Assembly (NCBI GenBank): GCA_022826515.1
Contig: JAJDUT010000001.1
Coordinates: 25,928-89,927, forward strand
Reading direction: 5' to 3'
From: Candidatus Latescibacterota bacterium
Lineage (GTDB): Bacteria > Latescibacterota > UBA2968 > UBA8231
Length of the DNA: 64,000 nt
Each line of letters starts with the position of its first letter. The first letter of the stretch is position 1. The notes beneath the pieces are model-generated. The model was not told the origin of the DNA, ran no database searches, and saw only the letters and a list, made by a program, of their open reading frames with translations. The position numbers and the translations under genes are program-made. This document shows, one piece after another, positions 43,511 to 52,119 of this stretch.

Positions 43511-43540
43511 TCTGCGTCTATCTGCGTCTATCTGCGGATA
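43511..43540 (+). repeat. Three tandem copies of a 10-base unit
   Basis: The unit ATCTGCGTCT is repeated twice exactly, and a third copy is changed at the end (ATCTGCGGAT). It lies in the 130-base gap between the TIM-barrel gene and the second GH127-like gene. No function is evident. Confidence 0.85.
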
Positions 43541-43548
43541 CTTTGCTC

Positions 43549-45108
43549 TCAATCAAACGGCGGGAAAAAGGTCAGATCAGCCCCGAAGTTATCCATCGCC
43601 ACCACCTCGTCGCCGCGCAGCCGGGCGCGGATAGAACGGGTCCGATGCTGCAGGACTAACTCTTCTTCAGCCAAAGCAAAGCGGATATCGATAGGAGTAT
43701 TCAAAGGCGGTTGAGCAAAGAAGAGAAACCCGCCGTCTATGCGCGGCGATGCAGCCCCTGTTACCACTAAGTCAGACGGCGCGACCCAGCCGGGCAAGCG
43801 CACCCACAACGGCCCTGGCTGCTTAACCTCGACGCGCAGGACATCATGCGTATAAGGGGATTCAACGCGCACGGCCTCGGTCTCGTGGTCAAAGAGCAAA
43901 TTGACCCGATGCCCCGCCGGGCCGCTGCGCACCATCTCCCGGTACACCTCGCACAAAGACGCCACAGCCCCACCGACAATATCCATATTGAAGCCAACGG
44001 TCTCGGCTTCCACCGGCTCGTGGCCGTACGGCGCTGGAAAGCCAAAGGCTCCCTGGTGCCGCTGGGCCACGTCGCGCAGGCCATCCGCACCTTCGGAATT
44101 GGGCGGCTCGTCGATGAAAGAAATATCGCGCAATTGCGACGGCAGCATATGCCCCCGCACAATGCGCTCGGCGTCTTGGAAGTACTCGCTCCAGCCCCAG
44201 CGCCCCAAGATCAGGGCGGTCTCGACAATATCGCCGGTATTGTTGACTTCGCCGCGATCGGGCGGAGCATCGGGATGCGTGCTTTCGACGACCCAACCCA
44301 ACGGGTCGCGCATGGCCCACAGGCCATTATCGTAAAAAGCCTTGACGCGCAGCAGGAGCGCCGCGTCGCCCGTCAGATCGGCCAACTGCGCCAAGGACGA
44401 CATGACGCAGGTGACCGAGTGCGTGTGGTCACCCAGCAGATCCCGGTCGTGGCCACCGTCCGCAGTGAAAAACTCACCCGTAATCTTCTTTGCCAATTCC
44501 AAAGCCAACTCCAACGCCGGCCCATAGCCAGTAGCCCGATAGTACTTGACCAAAGGCCCCAAGGCCCGAGCTTCCCCCGGAATAAACAGACTCTCCCACG
44601 CCTCTAGTCCCAACCCCTGTAGCGTCGGTCGATCCCAGCCCTCGTCCACACTCCAATAGCGGCGAAATGCCTCGATACTGGCCTCCGCTAGCTGTCGCGC
44701 CCGATCCGAGTCGCGGTACTGCACCAGCGGATAGAGCGCGTGGAAGCCCTCGCGGATATTGTGCGGAATGAAGTTGACCAGCGGACCGCCCAACTCGGCC
44801 CGGTTGAGCGGCATGGCGATGGGGCCGCTGTACGAATAGAACGCCGCGGCCGCGTGTTTTTCAATGGCCGCTTCATCTACTTCGACACCCGCGGCGTCTT
44901 CAGCGTTGAGCAAGGCGTTGAGATGGCGACCGGGCACATGCGCCTCCGAATGCGCGGCACTAAAGCGCAGTTCAGCTTGTGGACGCACGCGCGAGCCGAA
45001 AAAGGGAACATCGTTGTCGTCGGCATTGAAGACGCTCGACATAGTGCGGCAACCCAATTCAATGGCGCTGCGCACATCCGTGGTATTGACGGCTTGTAAA
45101 CGAGTCAT
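43549..45108 (-). CDS. GH127-like (DUF1680) glycoside hydrolase, copy 2
   Basis: The product has 519 residues from the ATG at 45108, seven bases after CAGGAG; the ATG two codons upstream touches that site and is unlikely. It shares the architecture of copy 1: RLQAVNTTDVRSAIELG at the start, GEVNNTGDIVETALILGRWGWSEYFQDAERIVRG in the core, and the same GDEVVAMDNFGADLTFFPPFD end. Signal peptide absent. It probably acts on an arabinose-like glycosidic bond in the cytoplasm. It is the first gene of the three-gene run 45108-40970. Confidence 0.72.
   Translation of the reverse strand: MTRLQAVNTTDVRSAIELGCRTMSSVFNADDNDVPFFGSRVRPQAELRFSAAHSEAHVPGRHLNALLNAEDAAGVEVDEAAIEKHAAAAFYSYSGPIAMPLNRAELGGPLVNFIPHNIREGFHALYPLVQYRDSDRARQLAEASIEAFRRYWSVDEGWDRPTLQGLGLEAWESLFIPGEARALGPLVKYYRATGYGPALELALELAKKITGEFFTADGGHDRDLLGDHTHSVTCVMSSLAQLADLTGDAALLLRVKAFYDNGLWAMRDPLGWVVESTHPDAPPDRGEVNNTGDIVETALILGRWGWSEYFQDAERIVRGHMLPSQLRDISFIDEPPNSEGADGLRDVAQRHQGAFGFPAPYGHEPVEAETVGFNMDIVGGAVASLCEVYREMVRSGPAGHRVNLLFDHETEAVRVESPYTHDVLRVEVKQPGPLWVRLPGWVAPSDLVVTGAASPRIDGGFLFFAQPPLNTPIDIRFALAEEELVLQHRTRSIRARLRGDEVVAMDNFGADLTFFPPFD
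43586..43623 (-). repeat. 38-base segment identical to 41007-41044
   Basis: Exact match to the 3' region of copy 1, extending with few mismatches on both sides. It may reflect recent gene conversion or constraint on the C-terminal motif. Confidence 0.8.
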
Positions 45109-45216
45109 GGTCATCTCCTGTTAAAATTATCGGCCAGTGAGGAACGTTATGCGTAGGTCTTGCATCGAATCGGTTCCTCCTCTTCTATTATTTATTCCTC
45201 AGATTGGATCATCCTC

Positions 45217-45795
45217 ATGCGCCGACTCAACCTCCACCAATTTAAGACAGGTTTCATGTTTGCCCTACTACTAGCGATGTGTATTGGCGTCGCCGCATCC
45301 ACACCGGCCAGTGTCGAAGCACCGGAAGAAGGCGAGGATAACACTATGTTCTGGTTCATGACGCTGAAGATGATCCGCGCCAGATTTCCAACGGTCGCCC
45401 AAGTCTCGACCGATACGCTACAGGTCTGGCTCGCTGAATCTCCGCAGCGGAAAAACCTCCTGCTGTTCGACGTGCGAGAACCCGAGGAATATGCCGTCAG
45501 CCATCTACAGGGTGCCCAGCCAGCCCCCTCGAAAGACGAGGCCCTAAAAGCGCTTCAAGGAGTGCCAGCGGACCAGCGTATCGTTTTATACTGTTCCGTG
45601 GGATACCGCTCGTCGGAACTTGCCCAGTTTCTAATGAAAAAGGGATATACGGAAATCTACAATCTGGAAGGATCGATCTTCGCTTGGGCAAACGAGGGGC
45701 GACCTGTCTATCGAGGAAAAGAGCGGGTAAAGGTCGTCCATCCCTATGACAGAACTTGGGGCAGATTGCTAAAGAAATCGCTGCGAAAGGAGTAG
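45217..45795 (+). CDS. Exported rhodanese-like sulfurtransferase
   Basis: The product has 192 residues from the ATG at 45217. A signal peptide or anchor covers about residues 11-28 (FKTGFMFALLLAMCIGVAAS). The rhodanese domain has LLLFDVREPEEYAVSHLQGA, then the active-site loop with Cys126 in LYCSVGYRSSELAQ, and ends near EGSIFAWANEGRPVY. It transfers sulfur between donors such as thiosulfate and thiols, here probably outside the cytoplasm. It stands alone, divergent from the GH127-like run, upstream of a toxin-antitoxin pair. Confidence 0.85.
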   Translation: MRRLNLHQFKTGFMFALLLAMCIGVAASTPASVEAPEEGEDNTMFWFMTLKMIRARFPTVAQVSTDTLQVWLAESPQRKNLLLFDVREPEEYAVSHLQGAQPAPSKDEALKALQGVPADQRIVLYCSVGYRSSELAQFLMKKGYTEIYNLEGSIFAWANEGRPVYRGKERVKVVHPYDRTWGRLLKKSLRKE

Positions 45796-45839
45796 TCGGC
45801 CAGAACCGGATGTCCCGGCTTCAGCCAAGGAGCCTCCTT

Positions 45840-45874
45840 TTGACATCTTACTTTAAATTGCACACATTATGTGT
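45840..45874 (+). promoter_or_regulatory. Promoter and palindromic operator of the Phd/VapC pair
   Basis: A consensus TTGACA lies at 45840-45845. At the expected -10 position the sequence holds a palindrome, ACACAT-T-ATGTGT at 45862-45874, followed by the ribosome site AAGGAGG and the antitoxin ATG at 45893. Antitoxins of the Phd family usually bind such palindromes to repress their own operon, so this is the likely operator. Confidence 0.6.
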
Positions 45875-45892
45875 ACACTTTAAGGAGGCATT

Positions 45893-46138
45893 ATGAAAGC
45901 ATCTATTCTCGACCTAAGACGACGCATGAAAGATATTTTGCTCGCACTCGACCGCAACGAATCGGTCACCATCCTTTATCGCGGTAAGGAAAAAGCCATC
46001 CTGTCTCCCTGCCGACAGCAAACAAAAAAACCTGTAAAAGACCATGAGGCTTTTGGGATGTGGCGGGACAGAAAAGATATGGCAGATGTCGATGCTTATG
46101 TTCGCAATTTGAGAAAAGGCCGCTTGAATGATTTTTGA
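45893..46138 (+). CDS. Phd/YefM-family antitoxin
   Basis: The product has 81 residues with AAGGAGG before the start. The N-terminus MKASILDLRRRMKDILLALDRNESVTILYRGKEKAIL matches the DNA-binding half of the Phd/YefM family, in which the first strand-helix dimerises and the last part binds the toxin. It overlaps the toxin gene by 11 bases, typical of co-translated pairs. The palindrome upstream is a probable target for autorepression. Confidence 0.82.
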   Translation: MKASILDLRRRMKDILLALDRNESVTILYRGKEKAILSPCRQQTKKPVKDHEAFGMWRDRKDMADVDAYVRNLRKGRLNDF

Positions 46139-46505
46139 TACCGATATTGTGATATGGGTTTTCAGAGGCCATGAAAGGGCTGCAAAACTCGTTGAAAGTG
46201 CCCATGACCGTCAGATATCAATTGTTACGTATATGGAATTTATCCAAGGTGCGAGAAATCGGCAGGAATTAAAGAACATCAAGAATTTTCTCAATGACCA
46301 CGCCTTTCAGACTCTACCTCTCACTGAAAATATTGGACACAGAGCGTCTGTATATATGGAAGAATATACCCTTAAGACAGCATTGTATTTAGCAGATGCA
46401 TTGATTGCAGCAACAGCTATCGAACATCATTCAACACTTTGTACCGCCAATAGAAAACATTACCGCGAAATCAACGAACTCAATCTAAAAATTTTTCGAC
46501 CGTGA
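46128..46505 (+). CDS. vapC: VapC-family PIN toxin
   Basis: The product has 125 residues. PIN acidic residues are Asp4 in MIFDTD, Glu37 in YMEFIQG and Asp90 in YLADALIAATA; the fourth position near residue 108 reads Asn (CTANRKH), as in several VapC proteins. It cleaves RNA when freed from its antitoxin. It overlaps the antitoxin gene by 11 bases. It differs from the PIN toxin at 3690-4184 (longer, different antitoxin type). Low GC against the neighbours. Confidence 0.85.
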   Translation: MIFDTDIVIWVFRGHERAAKLVESAHDRQISIVTYMEFIQGARNRQELKNIKNFLNDHAFQTLPLTENIGHRASVYMEEYTLKTALYLADALIAATAIEHHSTLCTANRKHYREINELNLKIFRP

Positions 46506-46542
46506 GCTTTCGTTTTACACCTGTTGAACATCAGAGGCCACC

Positions 46543-47919
46543 ATGCCCGACATCCCCATCCCCATCGGCTCCAACCGCCAACTACTGCTCGACCGCCGCC
46601 TCATCGACGAGCTAGAGGACGCCCGCCAAGTCCTCCACCAGCCCACGCGCCGCAACGCCGCAGTGCGCATCGACCATCCCTGGGAAGAAGGCGGCCTCGC
46701 CTATGCCGTGCTCTTTAAAGACGGCGACCGCTTTCGCGCCTGGTACCGCTGCATCCCCCACGCCGACAACAACAAAACCGACCGAGCCTGCACCGCCTAC
46801 GTCGAAAGCAGCGACGGCATCACTTGGCACAAACCAGAGCTAGGCCTCATCGACTTTCAAGGCTCGACGGCCAACAACTTGGTCATCGACGATCCCGACC
46901 TAGTCAACTTCTCCCCGTTCCTCGACCCAGAGGCCCCGGAGCAAGAGCGCTACAAAGGCATCGGCCGGCGCGGTGCCATTTATACGGCAACCTCGCCCGA
47001 CGGCTTCCACTGGCACAAAAACCCCGAACCCGTACAGACCGAAGGCCCGTTCGACTCGCACAATATCGCCTTCCGCGACCCGTGGACCAGCCAGTACGTC
47101 ATGTACACCCGAGGCATTCGCAGCGACGGCGAACTAGGCCACGGTGCCACTCGCGCCTTTAAGGAGGGCGTGCGCTGGATCCGCCGCGCCACCTCCGACG
47201 ACTTTGTCCACTGGAGTCCGCTAGAATCCATCGACACCGGCGATGCGCCGCTAGAGCACATGTACACCAATTCCTGCGTTCCCTACGAGCGCTCCCCCGG
47301 CCTCTACCTGATGTTCCCCTCGCGCTTTGTCAGCAGCCGCAGCCCCACGCCCGACTGGCCGTACCCCGGGGTCAACGACGGCGTGCTAATGAGCAGCCAC
47401 GACGGCCTCCACTTCGACCGCCTCTTCCCCGAAGCCTTCGTGCGCCCGGGGCCCGACCCCGGCAATTGGCACGACCGCAGCGTGTACATCATGCGCGGCC
47501 TGCTGCACACCGGCCCCGCCGAACTGTCGCTCTACATGACCGAGAACTGGCGCATGCCCACCTCCTGCATCCGCCGCCTGACCATGCGCCTCGATGGCTT
47601 CGCCTCGGTGCAAGCGCCCTATCGCGGCGGCCAGTTCACCACCAAGCCCCTGATCTTCAGCGGCGATCAATTGCGGCTCAATATGGCCACCTCCGCGGCC
47701 GGCAGCATCCGCGTTGAAGTCCAAGACGAAAACGGCAAGCCCTTCCCCGGCTTGGCGCTGGCCGATTCGCCCGAGCTTTTTCAGGATCAGACGGACTTAG
47801 TGGTGCAGTGGGAATCGGGCGCTGAGGTAGGCCCGTTGGCCGGTCGGCCCGTGCGCCTGCGCTTTGTCATGTACGACGCCGACCTGTACGCACTGCGCTT
47901 TTGCCGCAAAGAAGAATAG
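46543..47919 (+). CDS. Glycosidase-like five-bladed-propeller protein (GH32/GH43-type superfamily)
   Basis: The product has 458 residues without a signal peptide. The pattern of repeated blades (FRAWYRCIP, ACTAYVESSDGITWHKPELG, AIYTATSPDGFHWHKNPEPV, SHNIAFRDPWTSQYVMYTRG) with DG-x-x-WHK motifs fits the propeller families of glycosidases. The catalytic residues are not pinned down; FRDPWT may contain one. The C-terminal 80 residues form a beta-sandwich (GSIRVEVQDENGKPFPGL). The following nitrilase-family gene starts 12 bases later, probably in the same transcript. The substrate is unknown. Confidence 0.65.
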   Translation: MPDIPIPIGSNRQLLLDRRLIDELEDARQVLHQPTRRNAAVRIDHPWEEGGLAYAVLFKDGDRFRAWYRCIPHADNNKTDRACTAYVESSDGITWHKPELGLIDFQGSTANNLVIDDPDLVNFSPFLDPEAPEQERYKGIGRRGAIYTATSPDGFHWHKNPEPVQTEGPFDSHNIAFRDPWTSQYVMYTRGIRSDGELGHGATRAFKEGVRWIRRATSDDFVHWSPLESIDTGDAPLEHMYTNSCVPYERSPGLYLMFPSRFVSSRSPTPDWPYPGVNDGVLMSSHDGLHFDRLFPEAFVRPGPDPGNWHDRSVYIMRGLLHTGPAELSLYMTENWRMPTSCIRRLTMRLDGFASVQAPYRGGQFTTKPLIFSGDQLRLNMATSAAGSIRVEVQDENGKPFPGLALADSPELFQDQTDLVVQWESGAEVGPLAGRPVRLRFVMYDADLYALRFCRKEE

Positions 47920-47931
47920 GAGACGGACCCC

Positions 47932-48816
47932 ATGTATCAATCAGTAGATGTCGCCGCCATTTCCTTTCGGCCCCAAAAATTCGACCTAGCCGGCAATGCC
48001 GACCGCTTGGAGGCCATGTTCCGCGCCGCCGCTAAGGGCGGTGCCCAATTGGCTTTAGCGCCCGAAGGAGTGCTGGAAGGCTACGTGGTTATGGAACTAA
48101 TCACGGGGGAGGAACCAGAAGAACGGATGCGGGACGTGGCCGTCACCACGCGCGGCCCGGTCATGGGCCGCTTCCGCGAGTTGGCCCGCGAGTTGGGAAT
48201 ATGCCTAGCCTTTGGACTAGCCGAGCGCATCGGCGACGACGTGTACAACTGCGCCGTCTTCATCGACCATCGGGGCCGTCTGTGCGGCAAGTACCACAAA
48301 ATGCAACTCGCCGAAGGCTACCATCCCTCTTGGTGGTACAACCGCCTCGGTGCCCATGCCCACGCCTTTGATACTCCGTTTGGCCGCTGCGGCTTCCTCA
48401 TCTGCAACGACCGCTGGAATTCCGACATCGCCCGCATCCCAGTACTCGACGGGGCACAGTACCTACTCATCCCCTCCTACGGCTCCCGCTCCAAGGAGCA
48501 AGATCGCGCCGTGTTGGCCCGGGCGCGCGAAAACGGCGTCGCCATTGTCGAGGCCAACGTCGGCGTCACCTTGGTCATCAGCAAAGGAGAAATCGTCGCT
48601 CTGTCGCGCCGGGTAAGCGAAATTACCTACGCCACCATCGAAATCCCGGCCTCACCTTCGGCGCGCAACCGCGACGCGCAGGAACGCAGTTTCTTACGCT
48701 GGCGGCAGACGGAAATGCGCCACCGCTACCAACAAGGAGAGGCCAAGCGCGCCCGCTCCGGGCCGCACGACCCCGACAAGGTCAGCCACGACCAAAGGGG
48801 CCGCTTGATCGGTTGA
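47932..48816 (+). CDS. Carbon-nitrogen hydrolase (nitrilase superfamily)
   Basis: The product has 294 residues. The catalytic triad is visible: Glu45 in ALAPEGVL, Lys123 in GKYHKMQL, and Cys158 in FLICNDRW. The C-terminal tail after residue 250 is highly charged (EGEAKRARSGPHDP) and probably disordered. The family hydrolyses amides, carbamates or nitriles. An AGGAG site precedes the ATG. It follows the propeller glycosidase by 12 bases, so the pair may process a nitrogen-containing sugar derivative. Confidence 0.88.
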   Translation: MYQSVDVAAISFRPQKFDLAGNADRLEAMFRAAAKGGAQLALAPEGVLEGYVVMELITGEEPEERMRDVAVTTRGPVMGRFRELARELGICLAFGLAERIGDDVYNCAVFIDHRGRLCGKYHKMQLAEGYHPSWWYNRLGAHAHAFDTPFGRCGFLICNDRWNSDIARIPVLDGAQYLLIPSYGSRSKEQDRAVLARARENGVAIVEANVGVTLVISKGEIVALSRRVSEITYATIEIPASPSARNRDAQERSFLRWRQTEMRHRYQQGEAKRARSGPHDPDKVSHDQRGRLIG

Positions 48817-48855
48817 AACGTGTCTTTTTGGCAGTTTTTGACGCTCAAAAATCGC

Positions 48856-48885
48856 TTGACAGCACAACTGTAAATATCGTTTACT
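48856..48885 (+). promoter_or_regulatory. Predicted promoter before the HEPN-like pair
   Basis: Consensus TTGACA at 48856-48861 and TTTACT at 48880-48885, separated by 18 bases, in the 131-base gap before the ATG at 48948. The stretch is AT-rich. The -10 matches four of six positions. Confidence 0.5.
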
Positions 48886-48947
48886 CATTAACTGGGAGCA
48901 GTAAGCAATAGGGCAGACCAAAGCAGCGCAAACCAAGAGAACAGACC

Positions 48948-49283
48948 ATGACAATAGAGATGGAAACGGACAAAATAGCCGACATCATCAGAGAGATGCT
49001 GACCGAACGGTTCCACGACGAATTCGTATTTTCCCCCATCATCGTAGAGCCTCGAATAGACCATGATGGCGACGAATATCTGCATACTTATATCGTATTT
49101 GATGGAGATCAGAAACGGCTGGATCCCACATGGACCGCCGGCCTATCGGGGCGCCTATGGCCGTATGCGGAAAAACTCGGATTCCACGGTATTCCAATCC
49201 AGTCATTCGTCGAAAAATCCGAGTGGGCAGAATTTTTCGCGAGCAAGTATCGTGAATCCTCGGGATCTGCTCAGAATCGCTAG
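48948..49283 (+). CDS. Hypothetical protein, partner of the HEPN-like gene
   Basis: The product has 111 residues, starting MTIEMETDKIADIIREMLTE. It is mixed alpha/beta, with YLHTYIVFDGDQKRLDP in the middle and a C-terminal PIQSFVEKSEWAEFF. No family was recognised. It overlaps the following HEPN-like gene by 32 bases in another frame. The arrangement (small protein then HEPN-like protein, AT-rich, own promoter) resembles toxin-antitoxin pairs, so it may be the antitoxin; that is inference. Confidence 0.6.
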   Translation: MTIEMETDKIADIIREMLTERFHDEFVFSPIIVEPRIDHDGDEYLHTYIVFDGDQKRLDPTWTAGLSGRLWPYAEKLGFHGIPIQSFVEKSEWAEFFASKYRESSGSAQNR

Positions 49284-49734
49284 GCAACTAGCGGCCGGGG
49301 CGATTGGCAGGCACCGGGGCCGTCCCCGACAAACCGAATTGCGCCGAGCTGTAAGCTCGGCCTACTACGCTATATTCCACGTTCTCGCCGCTTGTGGTGC
49401 CAATTTGCTGGTTGGCACCACCCGTGCCCACCGCAGTCAGCCGGCTTGGCGTCAAACCTATCGGGCCTTGGAGCATCGTCAGGCTAAAAATCAATGCAAC
49501 ATCCGACAAGTGATGAGTAGATTTCCGGCTGACATCCAAGCCTTCGGAGAGCAATTCGTCGCTATGCAGGTCCGACGCCACGAGGCTGACTATGATCCCT
49601 TGGCGACATTCTCCCGTTCTACGGTCCAGCAATGGATTGACGAAACCGAAAAAGTTATAGACCTATTCCAAAAAACCCAACGGCTTGATCGCTGTGCATT
49701 CGCCGTTTTCGTACTATTCAAGCTCAGAAGATAA
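49252..49734 (+). CDS. HEPN-domain-like protein (possible toxin)
   Basis: The product has 160 residues from a GTG at 49252, chosen because the upstream frame lies inside the previous gene. The helical pattern TELRRAVSSAYYAIFHVLAA, then WRQTYRALEHRQ, and MQVRRHEADYDPLATFSRS fits the HEPN/UPF0332 group. The R/H residues near the ADYDP segment could be the catalytic pair of an RNase, but spacing must be checked. HEPN proteins are often toxins or abortive-infection RNases. The 32-base overlap with the preceding gene suggests coupling. Confidence 0.65.
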   Translation: MNPRDLLRIARQLAAGAIGRHRGRPRQTELRRAVSSAYYAIFHVLAACGANLLVGTTRAHRSQPAWRQTYRALEHRQAKNQCNIRQVMSRFPADIQAFGEQFVAMQVRRHEADYDPLATFSRSTVQQWIDETEKVIDLFQKTQRLDRCAFAVFVLFKLRR

Positions 49735-49891
49735 AGTGTACCCCAATCTAAATCTACTGCGCCGCGCTCAATCCAACCGTCGGAGCCGGGCTAGATCAAG
49801 ACTTGTCATAGCGCACTGCGAATTTATCGGGATCAAGTTCCATTTTTTAATAGCACATATTACGGCTTTTTACGGCCAATACGTTATCTTT

Positions 49892-51673
49892 CTACCGCGC
49901 AAAAGCTGTTTTCCCCACAATACCCTCACCCTGCGCGATCTCATAGCGCGACCCGGCCGCGAGCTGTCCAAGAGCTTCCACCGTCCCATCCGGCCAGCGA
50001 ATCTCCAAGCGGTCGATCTGCTCGGCCGCGCCCAAGCCAACGGTCAGGCTCATCGGACTGTGGCTCAGATAAGAAGATCCCGTGCGCACCATAAACACCT
50101 GCTCTTGTTCGCCCGCCCGAGTCGTCACCTTCGCGCCGATGGCGTCTCGATTAGGTGCCTTACCCGTCAGGTCGAGCTCCAGCACGCGGCCGGTCGGCCC
50201 CTCGTTGCGCAACAGATAGGCCGGACCGCCATTGGTCGTCAGCAGCACATCCAAGTCGCCGTCGCCATCGATATCGCCGACGGCCAGCCCTCGCGCCACC
50301 AGCGGCTTGAGAAACAGCCCACCCGTCTGCTCTGACACCTCGATCATCCGCCCGTCGCCGTCATTCCAAAACAACTGCGGTGCTTGCTGATACTCGATCT
50401 CCTTCTGCGTCGAGTTGATCTCTGGCTCGATGTGCCCGTTGGCCAAGATCAGGTCTTGGTAGCCGTCGAGATCGTAGTCGAAAAAGCGCAGCCCAAAGGT
50501 CAGAGGCTGCAACGTCGCCTGCATCAGCCGAGCTTTGCCCGCAGCATCGACGAAGACCTCGCCACCGGCTTGGCGATAGAGCGACAGCGCCTCGCGGCTG
50601 AAGTTGCCAATGGCGATAGAAAGCACGCCGTCGTTGGCGACTGAGGTAATATCTACGCCCATTCCCGCTCGCGCCCGCCCGGTCTCATCGTAGCCAATGC
50701 CCGCGGCGAGACCCCGCTCCGCAAAGCGACCCCCACCTAAGTTTTGCAACAGGAAATTGGGCTGGGTGTCGTTGGTGACGACCAAGTCGATGCGGCCGTC
50801 GTCTTCAAAGTCGGTCATGGCCACGCCCATGGACTTGCCCTCGGGCAATAGCAAACCGGCTTCTTCGGTTATCTCCTCGAAGCGGCCTTCGCCTAGGTTG
50901 CGATAGAGCCTCGGCGTCGAGCCGGGGTACTGCTGGGGTGTGGCGTAGGATTTTCCCTTGCCGTCGAGCGTGGTGTATATGTCAGTGCTGGCCGACCAGC
51001 GCACGTAGTTGGTGACCAACAGATCCAGCCAGCCGTCGCCATCGACATCGACCCAAGCCGCGCCCGTGGACCACTCGGGATTCTCATTGCCCGCATCATC
51101 CCGCCAAACCGCGCCCGCCACGCCCGCTTCCCGCGCTACATCGACAAAGCGGCCCGCGTCGTTGCGCAAGAGTAGGTTCGGCCCCAAGGTCGTCAAGTAA
51201 ATATCTGGGTCGCCATCGGCGTCGTAATCGGCAATCGTTGCGCCCATGCCATAGACCGAGAAGCCTAGGCCAGCGCGTTCCGTTGCGTCATCAAAGGTGC
51301 CGTTGCCGAGGTTGCGGTAGAGCTTGCCAGGGGCCTTTTCGCCGCCCCAGCCTTCGCTGTTGACCAAGAGCACGTCCAGCCAGCCGTCGCCATCGTAATC
51401 AAAAAGCGCACAACCGCTGCCCATGGTCTCCGGCATCCACTTGTCGCCGCGCGCACCAGTCTCGTGCCTGAATTCGAGACCAGCCTCTCGCGTCACATCG
51501 ACAAAGCGCACCGCAGGAGCCTCTTTCCGCCCGCGCCCCACCGCATAGTCGGCGGTCGGTGCTTTGGTGTACTCAGGCTTCGGAGCCGGTTCCGAAGGCT
51601 CTTCCGGGCCGCAGGCGACTAACATCAATGCGCCGATCAAAAGTCGCCAGATCATACTACGAGATGTTGGCAT
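49892..51673 (-). CDS. FG-GAP/ASPIC-UnbV (CRTAC1-like) lipoprotein
   Basis: About 593 residues from the ATG at 51673, which gives an ideal lipoprotein signal (MPTSRSMIWRLLIGALMLVAC, Cys21). An upstream in-frame ATG at 51706 would give a long N-terminus. A Pro/Glu-rich spacer follows the lipid site. Seven FG-GAP repeats carry DxDxDGxxD loops (DYDGDGWLDVLLV, DYDADGDPDIYLTT, DVDGDGWLDLLVTN, DYDLDGYQDLILAN, DIDGDGDLDVLLTT). The ASPIC/UnbV domain ends the chain (GAKVTTRAGE, LEIRWPDG). It is the third protein of this type here and the only lipoprotein. Confidence 0.85.
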   Translation of the reverse strand: MPTSRSMIWRLLIGALMLVACGPEEPSEPAPKPEYTKAPTADYAVGRGRKEAPAVRFVDVTREAGLEFRHETGARGDKWMPETMGSGCALFDYDGDGWLDVLLVNSEGWGGEKAPGKLYRNLGNGTFDDATERAGLGFSVYGMGATIADYDADGDPDIYLTTLGPNLLLRNDAGRFVDVAREAGVAGAVWRDDAGNENPEWSTGAAWVDVDGDGWLDLLVTNYVRWSASTDIYTTLDGKGKSYATPQQYPGSTPRLYRNLGEGRFEEITEEAGLLLPEGKSMGVAMTDFEDDGRIDLVVTNDTQPNFLLQNLGGGRFAERGLAAGIGYDETGRARAGMGVDITSVANDGVLSIAIGNFSREALSLYRQAGGEVFVDAAGKARLMQATLQPLTFGLRFFDYDLDGYQDLILANGHIEPEINSTQKEIEYQQAPQLFWNDGDGRMIEVSEQTGGLFLKPLVARGLAVGDIDGDGDLDVLLTTNGGPAYLLRNEGPTGRVLELDLTGKAPNRDAIGAKVTTRAGEQEQVFMVRTGSSYLSHSPMSLTVGLGAAEQIDRLEIRWPDGTVEALGQLAAGSRYEIAQGEGIVGKTAFAR

Positions 51674-51804
51674 AAAATTTGCATCTATTACGTACTTACT
51701 CGTCATATCTCTTCCCATTAAGCCTTAGCAGTGTGAAAGGTTGATACACAAGTGTTTGCTAGAGTAACCGACACGCAAAAAGAATGCAATCGGATTAGCT
51801 CGAC

Positions 51805-52116
51805 ATGAATCGCAGCGAAGCCTACATCGCCGACGAAAAATTGACTTACCTACTGCACGACGAAAGCAAGAACGGTCTATTCGTTCTATTAGGCTATGAC
51901 GACCACAATGTCGAGGACTTACGCAGAGGTCTGCTAATCATCGTCAGGACGCAACCACCTGCCGAACGCATTGCAACTGAGCACGGCACCAAATACATTA
52001 TCCTTGGATATATTGACACACCATCATACGGCCTATTTCATCTGCGCACCGTGTGGTTTATCCGCCACGGCGAGACCGCGCTGCGTTTTGTAACGGCCGT
52101 TCCACAAAGGAGTTAG
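51805..52116 (+). CDS. DUF6883-like small protein
   Basis: The product has 103 residues beginning MNRSEAYIADEKLTYLLHDESK. The patterns ADEKLTYLLHD, GTKYIILGYIDTPSYG and LRTVWFIRHGE resemble the DUF6883 group of small proteins. It is followed by a DUF4926-like gene three bases later. These two domain types often sit together, which suggests a toxin-antitoxin-like or regulatory pair, but the role is not established. It lies in an AT-rich island after the FG-GAP lipoprotein. Confidence 0.55.
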   Translation: MNRSEAYIADEKLTYLLHDESKNGLFVLLGYDDHNVEDLRRGLLIIVRTQPPAERIATEHGTKYIILGYIDTPSYGLFHLRTVWFIRHGETALRFVTAVPQRS

Positions 52117-52119
52117 TCC

